Positions 13,025 to 25,697 of a stretch of 64,000 nucleotides of DNA are shown piece by piece. This stretch comes from Struthidea cinerea (Eukaryota; Chordata; Aves; Passeriformes; Corcoracidae), in NCBI GenBank assembly GCA_013397865.1, contig VZTI01004622.1, positions 143,417 through 207,416 of the forward strand, read 5' to 3'. The translations under genes were made by a program, and so were the position numbers. Below the pieces are notes generated by a model that worked only from the letters and a program-made list of their open reading frames with translations, made no database searches and had not been told where the DNA came from. Position 1 is the stretch's first letter. Each line of letters begins with the position of its first letter.

Positions 13025-15285
13025 CCCATTCCTTGGAGACTCTCGTTCCTTTGAGTGTTCAGGCTGGGGAATTTTCTCAGTGAAGAGGGATGGAAGATGA
13101 GAGACACAGCAAGACTGCAAATTTTCAGCATCTTGTGGAATGCAGAGTGCCTGTATGCAGGAGGGAGAAACCTAAACCTGAGCCAAGTCTCAAAGACAGC
13201 GAAAAGAAAGCTTCTTTCTTAGGAACAGACAGGACTACGTGGAGTTTTTCAATGTAGCAAGACATTAAAAACTTTTGGATTAGAAAGCAAGATGAGACGA
13301 GTGGCTCAGCATATATGGGAAATCATTAGTGTCTGCCAGATTTATTATAATGTCTCACATAGAAATTTTGACTTGCTCTGTTTAAAGAACAGCTTTCCCT
13401 GGTTTATTATTTTGCGCTCTAAAAGCAAGAATGGCAGCTTACGGTGTTTTTGGGAGTGCTTGCTCTAAGGAAAAAGGGAACAAAATTCCCCTTCAGTGTA
13501 TTGCAATTCCATCACAGCCTCCCGCAGTATAAAACAGACACCAGCCTAGACTGTCAATATTGTTCATACATCTTTTAAGCTCTGATCAGCTGTGATGCAT
13601 CAGGGTTTTTCAAATCTCCAACATTTCTTATTAAATATTTTAGACTTATTTAAGTTATACACCTCTTTAAAGCAGTAATGATTTTTGGATCAATGTATGG
13701 CTTTAGTCCAAGAAAGCTTTATTCAGATGGAAAAGAAGTTTTGCGGCATCATTAACTACTGTCTCTTGCACCTGCTTAATATGAGTATTTAGCTTTTGGC
13801 AACACACAATAACTATATACGGGTATACCAATCTGACATTCTCATTCATTGTGAAGCTAAAATAATAGTTCACTCTTTCAAAATGGGCTGTGCTATAACT
13901 AGTAGTCGTGAATGAGTTAAACTAGTTGTAGTTTATTGCTTGAGTATTAGCAAAAAGAGGTAATTTCCTTTCTGTGCTGTAACAGTACCTACTGTTAGCC
14001 AATCAACACCTTGGGCCTAGGTGTGTAATATAAGTAGCTTTATTCAGATGATTTGTCCAAAGGAATTAACACTTTATAGTCACTGTATTTGAAAGATCAG
14101 AACCACAGAAAACAGCTGTGAATTCTGCCTTTCAATTGAAAACTTTGGCCTGTCTGATCTTACTATTTAACTAAACCAGATGCACAAAAAATATATATGC
14201 CTGAAAAATATTAGTAAGTAAATAATTGTCTTTTCCCAAGATAAGCAGGGATAATTTATATTACTATACTATAATTTCTCTCCCTAAGATATGTATCTGA
14301 TGGTTTACAGGTCTGTGTATGTCCTTGCTTTTCAAACAAGCAAGCAAACAAAGAAAACCAGAATAAATTAGGCCCATGTAAACAGCAAGAGAATAATAAA
14401 GTGTGCATGAGAAGAGTTAGGGCCAAAGTGCTGATAACAGTTTTAATATGCAGCAATGTACTTTGAGATTTCTTCAAATGCCTAAAAATGTTGATATTAA
14501 CATCCAACAACATTGTAAAAAATATACATGTAAGGTTCTGTTGACTTTAAATTACAAAATACTGTTAATATTTGGTATTCAAGCTACCCTGAATGTATTG
14601 AAATAGCTCTGAAATACTATACTAATTTGGAAGATACCTATTTTTCAAAGTTTTCAACTCAATTTCTGTGCAGCATTCCCTCAGAATTCAAAAAAGATTT
14701 TTTTTCTGCTTCTTACATTAATTGCATTAAACCAACTGAATTATTTTGTTTCTCTTCCAAATCATGGCTGATTTCTTTCATTTGACTTCATTTCTAGAAC
14801 AAAAAAAAAGAAGGCAAGTGAAGCAAGAGCTATACCACTCGATGGATCAGCCAGCAGGGCTTGCTTTTAGACAGGCAGATGGTGTCTGGCCTCTAGAGAT
14901 AGATGGTTCCACCTGCACAAATGAGCCTCCATTGTTGTGGAGCCCAACTACTTTCCCGAATACTTGTTGTAGAGGAAAATATCATACAGCTTTTCTTACA
15001 GGGATTGAATCAAGAATACGATAACTAAAATATTAATACTATTTTTAGTCTCCTGGCATTTAAAATATGGGTTTGGGGGTTTTTGTCTTCAGTCTAATTC
15101 TAATCCTGGTGATGACTTCTAGGGCCTTATATTATTAATTAAGTGATTTTAGCAGTTTACGTGCTTCAGTATAGTGGCACAGAGGGCAGCACTGTTCTGT
15201 TTGAGGAATGAAGCATATGTAGAAAAACTTAGATTCTCTCAAAATCAACTTTAGAAGTGCTTGAATATTTTGTTTCTTCTCTTGA
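13025..15285. other. Intergenic DNA, nothing recognised
   Basis: The first part (13025-13300) is moderately GC-rich and may be flank or a remnant of the preceding LTR element, but I cannot match it to another copy. The remainder is AT-rich, with chance ORFs up to 92 codons and a CAAG/CAAA-rich patch near 14335-14360. No gene or RNA gene is visible. Confidence 0.5.
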
Positions 15286-15289
15286 AGAA

Positions 15290-15790
15290 TAAAGTTGGTA
15301 TGTTGTGCCCAGCTTTCATCCTCCAGAAAGAGGGACAGGGAGAAACTGGAAGGATCCAGACAGAAGTATGCTAAGATGGTCAGAAGCCTAGGGAAACATA
15401 TCCTGCAAAAAGAGGTTGAGACAATCAGGTCCTTTCACATGAGTGAAAAAGAAGCTCAAGGGTGATCTAAAAATGGCCTAAAAATCATTGAAGAGTAGTT
15501 ACCAAAAGGACAAACTCCTCTTATTAGTATAAATGATTTAACAGTGTAGAATACAGAGAAGTTGTGATTTTGGAGGTCCAGATTAGATATTCACAAAAGT
15601 ATATTTTTTAGGCATTTCAGCAAGCTTTCAAATCTCCATTTGTGAATATTTCCAAGATTCTAGAAAAAATCATAGCTGCCATAACCTAGTACTGATTGCA
15701 ATCCCACAGGTAGTGGAAGACTGCACTACCTTGCCTCCCACGATTCCTTCCAACCAGTGTTTCTACAACTGTGTGATAAATTCTATGGTA
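15290..15790 (+). mobile_element. Degenerate CR1 LINE 3' end
   Basis: The order of motifs follows CR1 3' sequences: GTGCCCAGCTTTCATCCTCC (a CR1 hallmark) near 15306-15325, an AGAGGTTGAGACAATCAGG-like segment, CTCAAGGGTGATCTAA, and a tail with CCCACAGGTAGTGGAAGACTG and CGATTCCTTCCAACC. CR1 (chicken repeat 1) is the dominant non-LTR retrotransposon of birds and is usually 5'-truncated, as here. Many small indels and mismatches indicate an old, dead copy. Ends are approximate. Confidence 0.65.
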
Positions 15791-15794
15791 ATAA

Positions 15795-17455
15795 TGGCAT
15801 TCCCAAAGACAATAATTCTCTTTGGATATATAAGTTCTTTTATATGTTTTCAAAACTGGTAGTAGTATTTTATTGCCATTGTGACTGAGGAAATTGGAGA
15901 AAGCCCATGCCTTTGCTTTCAGTTGTTTCTTGTTTTCTAAATATAGATTTTTTTTTTTTTTTGAGGCTTGTATACTTCTTTTACCGAGCTTTTGTCATTG
16001 CAAATTCACTGTTTGTTATTGAGTAAATAAATGTCAATTAGGATCATCATTTACATGAGCTACAAAAGTTGGTTTCATTGAAAGGAACTATGTAATTTAG
16101 AAGTGCTAATTGTTTTATTCTACTTTGAAAGTTAGTTAAAAATTATTACTGATATTATTGTTATGTGATAAATTTGAATGTCACATTAAAAAAAAAAGAT
16201 TACTTGCACTCAGTAAACTTTGGGGACTTAATCATAACTTGTAAATCCCTGTCTTTGAATACATTAGCTCTGAAAGTATTTTGGATTTTTTTTTTACTGT
16301 CTTTGTACTATACTGTAATAAGAAATATTAATCTAGAGTGATAATAAATACTTTAGGTGTTGAAAATAGGAAGATATTTATTTTAATTTCTTTTATAACA
16401 CAAAGATTGTTCTCTACCTGAAAAAAAGTGGAAATAGCAATTTATTCCAGGATCTAGACTGTTTAAGGTAAATACTAAAATAAACCCCACTGTACATAAA
16501 AATTGGTTCCTTCGCCTCATTAGGAAAGGCTCAAATATTAAAATTAAAATAAGGTGAGCATTAAATTTTTTTTACCCTGTTATCTTAATGTTTGCATCTA
16601 GTTTTACTGCTTATGCAAACAATCCTTTTATTATCCATTAATGTCTCTAATTCTGTCTGCTAATAAATATATCAATTTTCTTCTCTCACAAAGTTTCCTT
16701 TGTAGCATTTTCACTTACCTTGTCTTTTTTTTTCCTAACACATGCTTTCTTCTGATCAAAGCAGTTTTTGTTTATTTGCTGCTTTGTTTTGCTTGCAAGG
16801 AAAAAAGCCTCATCAGGCTTTTTTGCAAGTCAGCAATTACTTAGTGCTATGACGTGAATAAAGTGTTTGAAGGCAAGAGAATATTCCACTCTGACTTAAA
16901 ACATGTTTAAAAAAAATTAGAAAAAAGAAAAAGACCCAAATATGAATGAGCTTTATAAATTATTTACTTTGAATTTGAAGATCATTATTAGAACCCATCT
17001 TTACTTACAAAACATTGAATTTATTATTATATTCTGAATCACGTTTAGTTACCCATCATCTATGTGATTTAACCACCTTTAGATTCAGGGTTTTTAAAAA
17101 ACCCAACATGAAAAGTGTTTATGTACATTCACTTTGCATTTGAGAGGTGTTATTTAACCTTTATATATTTGTGTATATTTGTAGATGAGGCTATGCCATG
17201 CTTTGGTAGCTAATCTGCTGCACTGGAAATACAATAGTTCATTAAGAAAATAAATATGCTGTATTTCTGGGAAGTTACCATGTACCATAAATTGCACTGG
17301 ATACCTGGACAGTAAAAAAAGATGGATGGCTACATTAGAAGCAAACACACCACTGAAATAAATTACTTGAAATCTGCTTAACTCCTGTCTCTCCATCCTT
17401 CTCCAAGGAATAAATCAGCGTTATTTCAGCACATATCATGCTACTGCTGAAGAAG
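15795..17455. other. AT-rich intergenic DNA, nothing recognised
   Basis: Low-complexity T and A runs (15945-15962, 16189-16198, 16288-16297) and short ORFs only. I see no gene, promoter or repeat family that I can name. Confidence 0.5.
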
Positions 17456-17512
17456 AAACATATACAGATCTGCATCATTATCATATATAATGATGCAGAG
17501 TTGTATATGTTT
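17456..17512. other. Strong 57-base inverted repeat (hairpin)
   Basis: The 25-base left arm (17456-17480, containing CTGCATCATTA) and the right arm (17488-17512, containing TAATGATGCAG) pair at 23 of 25 positions around a 7-base loop TCATATA (17481-17487). The only mismatch is a 2-base internal bubble. The size resembles a pre-miRNA-like hairpin or the core of a small palindromic element. No terminal repeats or TSD that would prove a transposon were found. The AT-rich lower stem weakens the RNA-gene interpretation. Confidence 0.7.
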
Positions 17513-17919
17513 TATATTTCACAATACATAGATGGATGTAGAGAAAAATACCTTAGCAAAAATGTGTCATTTAATCATAAGACAAGTTGGGGTTTTTTTT
17601 AAATAAATTTTTGTAACAAACTGATAATACAGAAAAAGGGGAGATTACTGATGATGAAATGAAAAATATTCAAAGGACAGAAATCTCATCTAGAAAAATA
17701 TGCTAGTCTTTCAAAAAGAAAAGGCAAATAACTGTGGCAGTCTTAAAAATCTTCAGTGAGTTCAGTGAGCACTTTCTGAAAGCAAATGGATGCAGAGCTT
17801 TAAAGGGCTTTAAATTTGTAAAATCTGATTCACCATTGCTCCAATGCCTGTACATCTACATTTACTTTGCTAAGATAAAGTTGGTGTAAGTCTTCTTACA
17901 AACTTGTGTTCTCACAGAT

Positions 17920-18215
17920 GAATGAAAGAATTAAAGAGCTCGGTCTATTTAACTTACTAAAGGAAATGTTAGGAAGCAATTTAATTGAAAGAATTTTAGT
18001 ATCTTCAAGGGGAAATTATTTTTGATAATAAAGGGCTTCTTAATCTAGAAGACAGAAGGGTAATTAAATTCAGTGGCTGGAAAAGGTTTAGAATCAAAAT
18101 CAAACTGAATTTTAGGTACCTGTTGAAACCAGCTAGCATAGCAATTCAATGAAAAGGTGGAGAGTTTGTATTAAATCCAGACCAGAAATCTTTATCACAG
18201 TTGCATTCAATGAAT
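17920..18215 (+). mobile_element. Ancient CR1/L3-like LINE 3' fragment
   Basis: The text runs AGAGCTCGGTCTATTTAACTT, then an AAGGCTTCTTAATCTAG-like block (GGGCTTCTTAATCTAGAAGA at 18033-18052), AGGGTAATTAAATTCA and GTGGCTGGAAAAGG, then AAACTGAATTTTAGG. This order is typical of old amniote CR1/L3-type 3' ends, which in undecayed form encode the extreme C-terminal part of ORF2 and the 3' UTR. It is heavily mutated. Orientation is plus; ends are approximate. Confidence 0.55.
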
Positions 18216-18219
18216 CAAA

Positions 18220-19084
18220 GCTTTTAAGAACTGATGCAAGAATAAGAATAACCGATATTAGATCATCTGGGAGCAGATACTATATCCAGATGGGACAAAT
18301 AAAAGTGTAGTCTTTACCTCTCCTTTGGACTGGGCTGCAGCACACATGCAGCTATGTGTTGGTTAGATGGTTATAAATGGTTTCCATATTACTTGCCCTT
18401 CAGTTTTTGAGATCAGTTAACACTTTATGCAAAAACTTTTGTCAAATCACTACAGATATCATTTGCATTTTAGCAATTCCTAGGCACCCACTCAGTTCTC
18501 GTGTTCTTGTAATCTGAAATAAAATTCTTACTGCTTTAATAGCCTGACACCAGCGGAATTGTTTCAAAAATCACAACTATATCAGAATCTGTTTTGCCTT
18601 TTAGAGAAATGGTCCAAGCCTATTAAGGTCATCAGTTCTTCTTTGTTAAGATTTACATAACACCATCATTTTGTTTGGAAATCTATTGCACATCCAGTAA
18701 GTCTGGCTACCACTCTGCAGCTTCCTCAGCCACAATCATCTTGGATTTTTAAGTGCTTTTTTGCAGCCTTCTGTAAACTGTAAGGATCCTGATTTGCAAA
18801 CCAAAATGCCACTTGGCTTCTGTTCACATGGGCAATTCACCTTGTATCAGTTTCAGAAAGGAGATTTATATCCAAAGCTTCCCACCTTCCCAGGACTATA
18901 AGGAATCTCTTTTTTAAAAAGTTAGTCATCTAAATGTGTCTGCTGACATGCTGCTACTACACACATGTACAAAATGGAACACCGGGAAATCAATTTAACT
19001 TCAGTACAGAGACATTCTTTTCACAGGATATGTGGGCAGTCATCTAACAATCATCTCCATGCTTCCTCCTTTTTTTCCCTTTAG
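18220..19084. other. Intergenic DNA ending in a pyrimidine tract
   Basis: Nothing is recognised across most of the stretch. It ends in CTTCCTCCTTTTTTTCCCTTTAG (about 19062-19084), which reads as a strong splice-acceptor-like signal and leads into the exon-like segment that follows. Confidence 0.45.
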
Positions 19085-19204
19085 GACTGCTGTCAGTTCT
19101 TTGACCATTTTCTGTTCTTCAGCTACTGCAGTCATGGATGCAAACAAGTGACAGCACATTTCTATCCCTCCCCAATTAGTCAGCTGGAGCTTTTTGAAAC
19201 ATTA
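19085..19204 (+). other. Exon-like segment (acceptor, open frame, donor)
   Basis: A long pyrimidine tract and TTTAG precede position 19085, and GTAAGG follows at 19205. The 120-base interval is open in one frame throughout (40 codons beginning DCCQFFDHFLFF). The same frame stays open, if unspliced, to a stop at 19427-19429. No domain is recognised and no start codon context is compelling. It could be an exon of an unannotated transcript or a coincidence; splice-like motif pairs occur often by chance in 64 kb. Confidence 0.2.
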
Positions 19205-19205
19205 T

Positions 19206-21283
19206 GTAAGGTTGGTCATGGACCTAGGGATAGCACATACAGCACTAGCCTGCATCCCACAGTGGTCTTACATGTAGTGGTTACACACCCAAAGCCATGG
19301 GCAAGGGGAGATCTCCCACACCACCCTCTGTGTGACACCTCAAAATCCAGTTTGCAGTTCATGAGCCCATTGGCCATTTCTCCAGGTTCACAAGGCGTTT
19401 TCAGGCTCTTAGAGTCTTTTTCTTACTGACTGCATGCACACATTCCTCTGAAATAGAAAATTCATACTGATTTGCAATTTTTGCCGATAGTGTTGCCTGT
19501 GCCTTGCAACACCACACAGAGCCCTAAGTCTGCCCCAGTAAAACTGCATGAAAATCCTGTGGGGCTGCACCAGACACTGGGGCCTCTCACTCCAGCTCAC
19601 AGGATCTGTCTCTTCCTAGCATGTACCAATGGTTGTATCAGGGGCCCCTTTTTACAGGATGCCAAAGGAATGAGGCAGCCAGTCAGAGGATAGTCTAAAA
19701 ACACACTGCATGATAGTGTCAAAAATGGCCATCAGCCAATCACAAAGCACAATGAACACACACAGTGATTGATGCTCTCACAAGTGATAGCCTCCCTGAA
19801 CACAGTGAGAGGACACTTCCTTTTCTGTTATCCTTCTGGGTAGGGATGGCTCAGCAATAACTGAGCATTATAAAAACACACAGGACTTGACATTGTCAAA
19901 AAAGGCTGTCATAAAATGGTGTCTGAAATCTTGAATAAAATTGTCCCTATTTTATTGCCAAGGACAAGCTCAAGGAAAGTACACTATGTCTTATTACATG
20001 TTTGCTATTTCTTGTTATGATGAGCACGTTCTCGTTCCCATCCCGTATGTGTATGGTTCCTCAAGTACAATACAATCAGCATTACAAACTTTGCCTAAAA
20101 TTGGAGAGGATCAGCCCTGACAGAGACTTACAGCATATAAAAGCGGACTGTGTTTATGGACATAACTGTCTAACAACAGTCTATTTGAGAAGGAATACAC
20201 GAAACAGAAGAACTCTAAATATTAAAGAACAGTTAGTGCAGAATTTTCTATTGACAACTGCAGTGTCTATTACTCCATTGCATGTAACTGAGGTTATATG
20301 CATGTTCTGGAAAGCCCTTCAACTGGGGTACTTGAAGGAACATATTAAAACATGGAAGTCTTTAGATAGTGAGCTTATTCCACAGGTGTTAGGGAAAACA
20401 TGTTCTTTCCATGACCTTTTCTTTTAAAAAGGGTTAGTTGATACTTTTTTCTTCTGTTTTTTTTTTTTTTTTTTTAATGGTATTCCAGCAATGGAAAGAG
20501 TATTTTTGTGCTGAGTTGGAGGCTGTTATATATACTCTGCTGTCCTTATGACCATCACAGCCAAAGAACTGGCAAGATGCTTGCATTTTCTACAAGTCTG
20601 GCCTGCAAACAAGGCAGCACACCACTGGTACTAAAACCCCCAGGTGCATCAATGAGCTGAGTAGTTTGTCATTCCCATGTGTCACTGATAACCCCAGTTA
20701 TTATGAGGGCCTCTTTGGTTGGTAGCTATGCAGCCAGGAGTGGATGGGGAAGATATATTTGCCTACTCAAGGCTAAGAAGGAGGGCTTACTCCTCCAAGA
20801 CTGAGATTTACCAGATGCCCTTGTTAGGATCTTGCCCGCCTTCAGGATCCTGCACAGAGTCTGTGAGAGAAGATAGAAAGAGAAAGCAGGAGACTGAGAG
20901 TGGAAGCTCCCACAGAGACATGGGCATTAGCAACTACTGCCCACTGCAGTTCATTCACTTGGCCAGTACTCAGAAAGTCATATTTTTGCCCTTTCAAGTT
21001 CAGAAAAATGTAAAGTGGGACAGGGCAGGGCTGTCACAAGTAGAGATATTCACCTCTGTGGGTTGGATGTTGGCTGTTTGTAGCCAGTTGAAGCTGTTTG
21101 GAGCTGGTTCTCCCACTGTGCTGCTCATGGGGAGCTGCCAGTGGCTGCCAACCAGCTGGAAGTGAGGACCTGACAAACTCAGAGTAGGGGAAACAGTCCT
21201 TTGAGTCATGGGGCAAGGAGGCACCTTGTGATTCCCCATGGGGACCCCAGAAGGAACCTCCAGTGCAAGAGGCAAACGGATCC
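19206..21283. other. Intergenic DNA with chance ORFs of 141 and 148 codons
   Basis: Two of the longer non-repeat ORFs of the window lie here (20002-20427 and 20719-21165, plus strand). Neither shows a recognisable domain, signal peptide or codon bias, so I do not call them genes. A roughly 38-bp imperfect direct repeat (AAAAACACAC...TGTCAAAAA) occurs near 19698-19732 and 19871-19905. A long T tract lies at 20456-20475. From about 20560 to 21440 the composition is less AT-rich than its surroundings, possibly an unrecognised old element. Confidence 0.45.
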
Positions 21284-21306
21284 GATCATGCGAATAACTA
21301 ATAAAT
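21284..21306 (+). repeat. 23-bp exact direct repeat, copy 1
   Basis: The 23-mer beginning GATCATGCGAATAACT is identical to 21987-22009. The flanking bases are unrelated. The spacing is 703 bp. It does not match the TSD length of any element I recognise nearby. Confidence 0.9.
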
Positions 21307-21986
21307 GGCCCAAGGGGGCTGCACCCACCAGAAGCACTCCACTCCTCCTGGCAGGGAGTGCAAAGCATCAACCCTCACTCTGGCAGCCACCACCCTGTGC
21401 TGATGTGGCAGAGCCCAGGAACACAGGCAGATAGCGGAAGAGGTGTTGGTGTTAGCTACTTTTCGTGTGTAACTTTTTCAAGGGTATTATCAGTGAGAAT
21501 TTTCTGTAATAATTCAAAAATTTAATTAGGCAGAAGTAAATTTCTGGATCCATAGGTTCAGTTTGTTCCCTTTGCCCATAATAAGATTTTGACTGTAAAA
21601 GCCCATGAACTGGGAGAGATCCAAAGTATGAAAAATTCAATGGTAAGCTAATTATGCAAAATTCCTGATTACCTCAGGCTGTTCAAATTGGAAAGTATCT
21701 ATCTGCTACTTTTGAAATATTAGCTCATAAATATGAGCCTCTTTATGCTTGACTCTGCTCTCTGCTCCAGCTTACAGCATAAGCTTACAACACAAGCTCT
21801 TATCTATGTGACAGGTACATCTGAACCCTTAACCAAACTAGGGGTAATTTGGTTCAGGCTCCAGAGGAGGTAAAGACCTGAGCCATAGCCAGGCCAAGAA
21901 CTCCTCTATTTCCAATGTGTTCTCTGAAAACCCACAAAAGAGCAGAGTGACACAGTGAGCACTGATGCACATGAGCTTGGAACACT

Positions 21987-22009
21987 GATCATGCGAATAA
22001 CTAATAAAT
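21987..22009 (+). repeat. 23-bp exact direct repeat, copy 2
   Basis: This is the second, identical copy of the 23-mer at 21284-21306, in the same orientation. The base before and the base after differ between copies, so the identity is exactly 23 bp. Confidence 0.9.
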
Positions 22010-25000
22010 AGTGGGTGGATCTTCTAAGACTCAGTTTTCAAAGCACAAAAAAAACTGTGGGTACATGGAGTCTCATCCATACCTTTCCCATCTGACTATA
22101 AGCAAACCACTTTATTCTACAAACATGACTGCCTCAGTGAGCTCTCTTTGAGCTCTCTTGCAGACTGCATTCATGACAGTGATCTCCTGAGCTGGGATGC
22201 CTCTCAAGGTCACTCCTCAAGGCAGAGAGACTTTTTACTGACAGCAGACCTTTGGTAAGCGGCCAATATCATGCATAACCTTGAAGTAGGGTAACTTTGA
22301 TTTGTGCCTTCGTAATGGATTTGTGCCTTTGTAACTTTGATATGTCTTGATAGTTTTGATACATTGTTCAAATGATTGTTGCTGTACAATAATAGTGTGA
22401 ACCCTGACAAAAAACTTTGTTCAGTGGGACTTTTTCATCATATTAGAACACTTTTGCTAATACCTTTTTCAGCGATGAAAATCACCCATTGACAACAGCC
22501 TATTGGTAAGACCAAAGCTCCACAATAGCTGTGTGTAACCTCTCATGATCCTGGATGGCCTTCCTTGCCTTGCTCTATCCATGATTATTTATGTGTTGTT
22601 GAATTTGCTCTTCCAAAACTTACACTTGCTATGGCAAAGACTTCATTTTTTGGACATATACACAAAATTATTAGTTCCCTATTTGCTAGAAGTAAAACCT
22701 TCCCTTTTTAACTGTTATTCAAAGAACGCAATCATTAGCTCCTTTTGCTTGCACAAGACTGTTTTTGCTTTTCTTTCTCACCAGTGATCACTGGCTGAAG
22801 GACTGAAAAAATAGTCTATTGGTAATGCAACTCGTGCTTGTAAACCTCCTGGAATAGAGCAGGGCTCTTGATGGAGAAAAGAAGAAATAGCCTAGCCCCC
22901 CCGCCTCAAACCACCTCCTACAGACAGTCCTCAATTGCGTACTGAGTTACAGATCTTTAGCATTACAGGTCATTAAAACCGCCTTTCCACCTGATCTCAC
23001 ATCACCAATGTGTCCCAAAGCTGTCACTGTACCCTGTGCTGTGAAAACAGTTAGCTGCAGAATTGTAGCTTGTAAAGGGCCAGTGGAAAATAGAGAAGTA
23101 TCTAGAGACAACTGTTCCACTGCACTGAGAAGCAGCTTAATTTTATACACTCTTAGGTGTGAAGGCAAGGTGGTTTGACATGTGATAAGTCCTCTGGTTG
23201 AGAAAATGTGAAGATGCAATTTAGAGAGAAAGAAGATAATAGAAACCAAGATTTGTTGAGACAGGTCATAGAGACCAACCCTTATTTTTCAAGCAGAAAT
23301 CGAAGAAAATCTCTTTGAGTCAAATCTGATCTTTAAGGCAGATTTTGCTTTGTCAACATCATTGCCATTTGGGTCGAGTCTAATAAGTCTGGGCGAACTG
23401 GATGAGAGAAGCAGAGATTTAAGGAGGCACAAAAAAAGAAATATGTTAGAACCAGCTGCAGCAAGAGGGGAAATTCATAAAGCCATAAACCAATATGCAA
23501 AAAAAGACTGTGGCTATATTTTTTTTTTTAATATTTGATTATTTTCTGCCATAATGATCTGGGTTCTACTTGCTGTTTGAGACCGGATGATGTGCCCTCA
23601 ACACACAGAGGAAAAACACACATAGAAGAATAGTCTGTTCCTGAACAGAATTCCTGTTACATTCAAAGCATTACATCTGCACTCTAATTTAGAATGTAAT
23701 TCAATACCTCACAATTTGAATAGGATACCTAAGCTGCCCAAGAGCATCCACTCATTTCAATTGCATTTCTGTATGTTTGCCAAAGATCAATAGCTGAGGC
23801 CTTGAACATTTCTCCTGTCTACACACATAATAAGATGACGTAATTCCTCTATTTTAGAACATGGTTCCCTGCATAGAAGCTACTTCTTTCTTCATCCCCA
23901 TATCTCTTCTAGGATTCATTTGAGATCAAAGTACCTATCAGTGGGAAATGGAGTATGTTGTTCCTGCTGACTATAGCTATGCCGCTAAATAACACAGAGC
24001 AATGGATCAGTCTTAGGGTTGAGTCCAGGCCCAATTGCACAAATGGGATTGCACCCATATATACTAAAGTTGGCTGTTTCTACAGCTTGGACCAAAGAAA
24101 ACTCATTTGAATGGTCAGAGCAAAAGAATGAATAAACAGTGAAGCATCTCAACCGACCTGGAGATGATCACAACCTTGCCCCATGTATCAACAGTCTTAA
24201 GGCCTCTGCCTCAAACATGCTTCCTGTAGGAGCCAAGCATCCACTCCCAGTGTTACATTCTCAGCCAGACTGAAGTAACCACACAGACAAATCTGGAGTC
24301 TTGGAAGAGAGAGATCTGAGTCTGGGAAGTATCCAGCAATGAAAACACATTCTCTAAATGGAGATTGGACTTTTTGGTGGGGAAAGTGTATGTATGCTCA
24401 CAAAGGGGCGCAGCAGCATCAGGAAGAACTGAAAACTGGGCCAGCAAGACTCAGGTTTGCCAAGAGAAGCCCAAGAGCATCAATTGAATATAAGATAATG
24501 TGAATGAATGTTTGCCTGAGTGCTTACTCCATGGAATAATTTTGCATAATAGCAGAGTAGCTTCATACCTGTTCAGCAGTTCATAACTGGCAAGATAATT
24601 TTGTAATCTGGTAATTAACCCTCTGCTGTGGAACCATGGCACTGTTGCACAAAACTCTGTGCTCAGTGTTGCTGGAGGAGGCAGGACTACAGTGAAATTA
24701 TAAATATCTGAAATGTTGAGTATCCACCTAATACAGAGTATCTCCCCTCTGATGTGAAATCACAGGGATGAGCATCAAGCATATGGTTGGCAACTGCTCA
24801 ACAAACTTCCTGTTGTGCACTGGTACCTGGTTAAGAATCTATCAGCTTATCAGAAATAGCTTTAGGTTACACACTGTAAGTGCTGTCACTGCAAACAAGG
24901 CTGGCACCATTGTGTAACACATGAATCTTCAAATCTACTTGACCAATAAGAAATGATCTATGATGCCGTGATGTATCAGGGCACCAGATGAATTGCCTGT

Positions 25001-25329
25001 AGCAACAAGTACATCTCCCTATCTCACATTTGTGCTAACAGATCATGTCAAGTATGTCCTTGATTTATGCAGCATTACCTGTATAAGTATTGGCAACTGC
25101 TCTTCCTAAGGCTGATGTCCAGTCTCTATGATAACATAATGCTCCTATACTGTAACACTGCATTATAATGATGTAAGAGAAAGAACCATCATAGACTCTT
25201 CTGTTCTCCTCTCACCCCCTAACATGGAAGCTTGGGAAGTATCTGATGGGATTCACAAATATTCTGAGGAATCATCTTTCAACAACTTCAGGGCATTTAG
25301 ATACAAACTATTAATTATGAATATATGCA
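22010..25329. other. Intergenic DNA, nothing firm
   Basis: A short imperfect tandem duplication lies at about 22290-22345 (TTTGTGCCTT[C/T]GTAA twice, with AACTTTGAT on both sides). A small GAGCTCTCTT duplication lies near 22139-22161. Otherwise there are only chance ORFs (up to 100 codons) and no recognised repeat. Confidence 0.5.
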
Positions 25330-25335
25330 TGGGTC

Positions 25336-25697
25336 TGTCGCTGTTGTACCGAGAACGGTGAGAAACTACACAATCCGAGATCAGGAAGAAAGTGGTGTTA
25401 TTTAATTAATTATAAATCAGTTTATATAACTTGGTTCACCTGCATGGCATAAGGTCATTCGTCATTGATCATCCACTTCCTAAAATGGTTGGTGGATACT
25501 ATACAACTTCCATTTGAAAATATTTCTTCAGTATACCATAACAACTTTGCACAACAAACTTCAGGTGCAAAGATAAAGAATTAGTTTACAAAAACCCGTA
25601 GCAGAGTTTTTCATAGCTTTCATGAGAAACACAGAGGTCTCACAGAATGCTGCAAAAAGCTGGAAAATTTCTCTGCTAAAACTTTTCAGCGTCTACA
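25336..25697 (-). mobile_element. Solo LTR of an endogenous retrovirus, 362 bp, with 6-bp TSD
   Basis: On the plus strand the element begins TGTCGCTGTTGT and ends CAGCGTCTACA. Read on the minus strand it starts TGTAGACGCTGAAAAG and ends ACAACAGCGACA, like the copy at 8245-8596. A perfect 6-bp TSD TGGGTC flanks it (25330-25335 and 25698-25703). Collinear conserved blocks with the 8.2-kb copy include the TTTTCCAGCTTT segment, GGTTTTTGTAAAC, ACTGAAGAAATATTTT and the terminal dodecamer. A TATA-like TTATATAAAC reads on the minus strand near 25415-25424. There is no attached internal sequence, so it is a solo LTR. The two copies are clearly diverged, so neither is recent. Confidence 0.9.

Noticed and set aside
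20002..21165. Plus-strand ORFs of 141 and 148 codons
   Set aside because: No domain, signal or codon bias is visible. Lengths are within what chance gives in six frames over 64 kb, and no splice or promoter context supports them.
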